Part shown: positions 58,963-64,000 of the stretch, one piece after another
How the letters are laid out: each line of letters opens with the position of its first letter
How positions within the stretch are numbered: position 1 is the stretch's first letter
Assembly (NCBI RefSeq): GCF_026210795.1
Contig: NC_089437.1
Location: forward strand, 434,001-498,000
Source: Rhizophagus irregularis
Taxonomy: Eukaryota; Glomeromycota; Glomeromycetes; Glomerales; Glomeraceae
Length of the DNA stretch: 64,000 nucleotides
Direction of reading: 5' to 3'
Position numbers and translations under genes: made by a program
The notes under the pieces: model-generated
Database searches by the model: none
The model's input: only the letters and a program-made list of their open reading frames with translations
What the model was told of the DNA's origin: nothing

Positions 58963-60496
58963 TTAATAATCTCTTTCTAAAATTTGAAATACTTCATAAT
59001 CATCTATCAAAAATTCGTCTTCTGTATCTCTTATCTTTTTTTCATAACTTCGTTGTACACACCGAATAAAATTATAATTTTTGTGTTTATCATCTTCGTC
59101 TTCATCATCTTCATATTCCACATAAATGTCAAGATCATCAAATGTGGGACCATAACTGGATCCATAGAAAAAAGCTTGATCATAATTTTTTACATAGCTT
59201 AAAATTGGATCTTTGAAATTATCTTTACTTTTAAAAGAAAATATAAAACTATCTTTGGTTTTACCATATTCACCATACCCACCAGGTGATTTCCATATTG
59301 TTGGATTATATCCTCCGATAATTTCTTCCGTTCCTTTCACTTTAATTAATGTTAAAGTACAAGGTTTATTATCACATAATTCATGAAAACTTTCAGGAGT
59401 AAATCCATTTCGACTTCCCCTTAATAATAATTTAAATTTGTATGGTAAATAAAATTCTCTTGTATAAGTATATTTGCTTTTAATATCTATTTTATCAATC
59501 CATCTTGAAACCAAAGAAACAATATTTAAATTTACAATTTTTGAATCAATGATTCCGTCAATATTTCTATATCTTGGAAGTAAAATATTATCATTTGGTT
59601 TACTATTGGAATCCAAATAGGAATATATTAATTCTTCATAAAGTTGATCGTTTAAAAGTTTTTTATATGGACGAATTTTTTGTACAAGTTCATCAGAAGA
59701 TAAACTGAAAAATCTAATTAAAGGTAAACAATGTTGTAAAGTATTTTTCATCATTTTGAAATCATCATCTGACCAAGTTGTAGGATCCGGAAGAAGCGTA
59801 GGATTTTTCTCAAGACCCCATTTTAATACATGATCCCAAACTTCAACTTCTTTCATTTGTAAATCATCTCTTTTAATGAGCGAAACCAATGATTCTTCAG
59901 GAAGTGAAATAAAGTCAAGTGATTTAAATACTTTCTCTGGAGATTTAGCCATAAGATCTATACAAAATTTTTGAAGTTCTAATAAGGAACTAGAATGAAA
60001 ACTTGTTCTATGTGTAAGTTCAAAATGTTGTTCCATCCATTCAACTTTATTTTCAATTAAATATTGTTGTAAATAATCAACTAGTTCTTGAAGATGAAGT
60101 TTATCAGCAGCAGACAAAATTTTTAAAGTTTCTGAAAGTTCTTGTTCATTTAATGAAATGATACCACCATAAATATATCTATATTACACAAATTTACGTT
60201 AAACTAAATTTATTAACAAATTTCATCATAATTATAACTTACTTTAAAATAATCTGAAAAGTTTCTGGAGAGATATTTGACAGCTTAATATGAGCTAAGA
60301 CATGAGTATCATTTTTTTTGTTGGAAGCTAAAGTTCTTCGTAAAAATGGAGAACGGTAACATAAGATAATCATATGTGCACGAAATATTTTTACATTTGG
60401 ATCTTCGCCAACTTCGATAGTAATATCATAATATTCGTCATCTTTCAAAATTTCAATATAATTTTGACTTAAACTTGAAAAAAATTGCTTGGACAT
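58963..60496 (-). CDS. BTB-BACK-TLDc protein
   Basis: Two exons encode 489 residues. Exon 1 (60496-60243) starts MSKQFFSSLSQNYIEIL. The intron is 60242-60179 (GTAAGT...ATAG, 64 bp, the shortest here). Exon 2 (60178-58963) starts K-YIYGGIISLNEQELSETL and continues through BACK-like helices and TLDc (LLLRGSRNGFTPESFHELCD, IGGYNPTIWKS, DSFIFSFK, YGPTFDDLDIYV, IDDYEVFQI). An acidic insert (EYEDDEDEDDKHKN) lies in the loop after DIYV. It is the intact sister of the frameshifted copy at 62491-63995; exons, intron and about 90 bp around the splice site are nearly identical. Confidence 0.95.
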
Positions 60497-60582
60497 TTTT
60501 TAACAAATGCGAAAATGAGCGAATATAGGGAAAAAATTTTTTTTTTAAAATTTCAAAATTGTGCATCAATTTAATGTTGGAC

Positions 60583-60633
60583 GATGATCAGCTGACAAAC
60601 TGATTTCCATATTTGCAAATTAGACTTACCATT
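60583..60633 (-). promoter_or_regulatory. Conserved upstream element of BTB-TLDc gene
   Basis: GATGATCAGCTGACAAAC, then TGATTTCCATATTTGCAAAT, then TAGACTTACCATTT. Its first two parts match 56181-56224 inverted with the gene, and its last part matches 21580-21594. Located about 90-135 bp upstream of the start codon. Confidence 0.6.
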
Positions 60634-62490
60634 TAACACTTGGTCCTTCAGACTGACGTTAAATGATTTAGTTCAGAGTCACAGAGTGTAACAAAATATT
60701 GTTCACTAGTAAAGATCACGTGCAAAGTTTGAATATTTGCACTGCGAACTTAATAACAGTTTTCCGGTTTATAGTAAAGTATAAAAGCATTTCGGCTTTT
60801 TTATATGAGAAAGGTACATATCGGATAAGGGAACATTTACAAATAATTCGCACTTTAAGTAGTCATTTGTCAAAACTTAATAGGTTACAATATTATATTT
60901 AAATATTGGTATAGATAAAGCAGCAAGAAATTTAAAATAATAAGGTCGAACAGTAGCTAAACGTACTTAAATCATTTTTTTAAACACATTCAAAATAATG
61001 TTCTTAGCGTTTTTAATCTTAAATTAAAAAAATTCCTGATTTATCTTATTTTGAATAATAAAATATAAAAGGAATTTTGTATCTTATATCTTTTCACACA
61101 TTTCTGATAATAAAATATCAAAGGATACTCTTTTGAAATAATAAAATGTCAAAGAAATTATATCTTGTCCTTCATAATGACAAGCAAGCTATTAAAAATT
61201 TCCTATCCCACGACCAAGATAAATAAAACGAGCTAAACGGAATGGAAAAAAGCCTGTGTGTATATTTTTTAACATCCAAAAATTTAATAAGATTTTATAT
61301 GGCGAGTAACTTCAAACATAACAAAGTTTATAATAATTCATAATATAATAATTGTGTGTTAAAGTAATATAATTAAAAAATAAAATTTTTTTGAATAACG
61401 AAGCGAAAATTAATGAAATAGATTATCAATATTATCAATCTAAATAAAGTTTAATAGCGTTATTAAATCTTACATTCAAGCAGAATACATTTACAACAAA
61501 GTTTAATTAGATTAACAATCATGATAACAGTGATTAAAAATAACTCGGGCGGACATTGCAGACATTGTGACATAATCTAATGTTTTACAAAAGGTGTTAA
61601 CTGTAAGATGATTTACTAGTCATATTATAATTCTGCCACGCTTGTGATATTGCATGCAATTCACGTGAATATTAGTGACATTAATCAAATAAATAACTAG
61701 CATAAAAATGGTAGCTTATGAATTGGTTAATTGAAGTATGGCATTGTATTAAAGACCTTATTTTAGATTGCTCTATTCCATTTAATTTATGATACTTAAA
61801 AGTAAGCTGATTTTGATTACTGTTTGTATTACGTATTTTTAATACTATCTTAAATTATTAATGATTGTATTTAACTGAATTGTAATTTGATATCAGCAGG
61901 TTGCAACTTGGCTTTTTTCCTGCGCGCTGTACAATAAAGTAATTTAAACAACTTTTGAATTAAAATCCCGTTCAAATGACTTTCTGAAAAATAATTAGCT
62001 ATATATGTGATATTAACATGTTAATGTTAAATTAATTGATTCAATTAACAATTTTTTTTTGACTTTCCATGAAACAATTATAATAATATTTTATTGATTA
62101 ACAGAACCTTAAAACATTGAGAGAGCCAGAAAATCAAATTTCAAATACTTTTTTTTTTGTTAATAAAATGTATATTAACTGAAAGATAACATTCTTAATA
62201 AATTTGTCTACAAATCTAATTTTTTTTTTATTCATCATTAGCCACTTTTATTTATGGTGTACTGAAAATATCAAATAAAGACCTACTAGTGATACCATTT
62301 CTAAGTTCAGTTGCAAATCATTTTAAGTAATTTTTAAATTTTAATTTCGAAGTTGCACAAATGATTATGAGCCCATATATAAATATTCATTTTTTTATTT
62401 ATAATTTATAAATTTGAAATGTTTAGGCTAGTAATTTTACTAATCGAATTTTTATTTTAACTAAATAAATTTAAATAATATCCTATAATA
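60634..62490. other. Spacer between tandem BTB-TLDc copies
   Basis: No gene. The ORF at 60699 is not supported. The right-hand part contains decayed similarity to the 3' flank of the sister copy. Confidence 0.45.
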
Positions 62491-63995
62491 TTAATGATCT
62501 CTTTTTAAAATTTGGAATACTTCATAATCATCTATCAAAAATTCGTCTCCTGTATCTCTCATTTTTTTTTCATAACTTTGTTGTTTATTTTGAATAAAAT
62601 CATAATTTCTATTAACATGTCCATTTTTCGCATAAATGCCAAGATCGGTAAAAAATGTGGGACCATGACTGGATCTATAAAATAAAGCTTTATTATAATC
62701 TTTTACATAACTTAAAATTGGATCTTTGAAGCTATTCTTATTTTTAAAAGAAAATATAAAACTATCTTTGGCTTTACTACAGTCACCAGCTGATTTCCAT
62801 ACTGATGGATTATATCCTCCAATAATTTCTTCTGTACCTTTTACTTTAATTAATGTTATAGTACAAAATTTATTATCACATAATCTATGAAACTCATTAG
62901 GAGTAAATCCATCTCGACTTTTCCTTAATAATAATTTAAATTTGTATGGCAAATAAAATTCTCTTGCATAAGAAAATTTACTTTTGATAACAATTTTATC
63001 AATCCATCTAGAAATTAAAGCTATGTTGTTTAAATTAACAATTTTTGAATCAATGATTCCATCAATATTTTTATATCTTGGAAGTAAAATATTATCATTT
63101 GGTTTACTATTGGAATCCAAATAAGAATATATTAATTCTTCATAAAGTTGTTCGTTTAAAAGTTTTTTATATGGACGAATTTTTTGTACAAGTTCATCAG
63201 AAGATAAACTGAAATATCTAATTAAAGGTAAACAATGTCAACATTTTGAAATCATCATCTGACCAAGTTGTAGGATCCGGAAGAAGTGCAGGATTTTTCT
63301 CAAGACCCCATTTTAATACATGATCCCAAACTTCAACTTCTTTCATTTGTAAATCATCTCTTTTAATGAGGGAAACTAAAGATTCTTCAGGAAGCGAAAT
63401 AAAGTCAAGTGATTTAAATACTTTCTCGGGAGATTTAGCCATAAAATCTATACAAAATTTTTGAAGTTCTAATAAGAAACTAGAATGAAAACTTGTTCTA
63501 TGTGTAAGTTCAAAATGTTGTTCCATCCATTCAACTTTATTTTCAATTAAATATTGTTGTAAATAATCAACTAGTTCTTGAAGATGAAGTTTATCAGCAG
63601 CAGACAAAATTTTTAAAGTTTCTGAAGGTTCTTGTTCATTCAATGAAATGATACCACCATAAATATATCTATATTACACAAATTTACGTTAAACTAAATT
63701 TATTAACAAACTTTATCATAAATATAACTTACTTTAAAATAATCTGAAAAGTTTCTGGAGAGATATTTGACAGCTTAATGTGAGCATAGACGTGACTATC
63801 ATTTTTTTTGTTGGAAGCTAAAGTTCTTCGTAAAAATGGAGAACGGTAACATAAGATAATCATATGTGCACGAAATATTTTAAATATTTTTACATTTGGA
63901 TCTTCACCAACTTCGATAGTAATATCATAATATTCGTCATCTTTCAAAATTTCAATATAATTTTGACTTAAACTTGAAAAAAATTGCTTGGACAT
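62491..63995 (-). pseudogene. BTB-BACK-TLDc gene broken by 14-bp deletion
   Basis: Exon 1 (63995-63733) and intron (63732-63669) are intact. Exon 1 has a 9-bp tandem insertion giving KIFKIF where the sister has KIF. In exon 2 (63668-62491) the stretch AAACAATGTCAACATTTTG replaces AAACAATG(...)CATCATTTTG of the 58963-60496 copy, a net loss of 14 bp. The frame then reads LTLFTFN and stops at 63218, so the product would be 237 residues: BTB and most of BACK without TLDc. Downstream of the deletion the original frame (CLPLIRYFSLSSDELVQKI to DDYEVFQILKRDH) is uninterrupted to the normal stop, so the lesion is recent. It could still make a truncated BTB protein. Confidence 0.88.
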
Positions 63996-64000
63996 TTTTA

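Overview
The window is AT-rich nuclear DNA (my impression is roughly three-quarters A+T) from a fungus. It has short spliceosomal introns of about 65-116 bp, long gene-poor spacers and many decayed elements. Eight BTB-BACK-TLDc genes, F-box/leucine-rich proteins, tyrosine-kinase-like protein kinases with an HCDFHDGN-type catalytic loop, and relics of a PD-(D/E)XK nuclease-like family together point to an arbuscular mycorrhizal fungus of the Rhizophagus/Glomeromycotina type. That assignment is inference from gene content, not from a search.

Layout. 1-8219: three tandem plus-strand BTB-BACK-TLDc genes, the first cut by the window edge. 9771-11980: three decayed genes (nuclease-like, coiled-coil, secreted). 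12214-15302: a weak ORF, a hydrophobic membrane protein, a duplicated repeat, a tRNA-like T-arm and a retroelement endonuclease scrap. 16041-17417: an intact F-box protein. 19829-24119: a head-to-head pair of BTB-BACK-TLDc genes. 24120-28339: near-empty AT-rich spacer. 28340-32800: decayed kinase copies, a hAT transposase relic and a plus-strand series of short exon-intron units (29942-31308). 33613-38487: a minus-strand kinase gene whose 5' half runs through a 3.4 kb tandem array. 38949-40614: hAT-like and hairpin elements. 44403-45874: an F-box/LRR gene with its F-box in another frame. 46300-48271: palindromes and two candidate DNA elements. 49650-52640: a less AT-rich island with decayed coiled-coil and nuclease-like genes. 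56317-63995: three more BTB-BACK-TLDc loci, the last broken by a 14-bp deletion.

Main finding. On the minus strand between 38270 and 34878, 33 successive units each carry AG, exactly three nucleotides, then a 5' splice site (mostly GTAAGT). A 34th unit carries AG, one nucleotide, GTAAGT. Joining exons 38487-38466 and 38390-38271, the 33 three-base exons, the one-base exon, 34877-34661 and 34578-33613 gives 1425 nt, which is 474 codons plus stop with no internal stop. Skipping the whole array breaks the frame; the single-base exon is what restores it. This predicts a kinase gene with about 38 exons, 33 of them one codon long. It would be either a micro-exon array or a ladder of recursive splice sites.

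The BTB-BACK-TLDc genes share one architecture: a BTB exon ending in ...ILK, a phase-2 intron, then one long exon (KYIYGG..., BACK, TLDc). Three of them share an upstream CAGCTGA(T/C) motif. The plus-strand units at 29942-31308 repeat a different idea: each 5' splice site sits inside a potential hairpin (AAGTTTC paired with GAAACTT). The same hairpin occurs alone at 2782-2810 and inside a small inverted-repeat element at 26764-26832.
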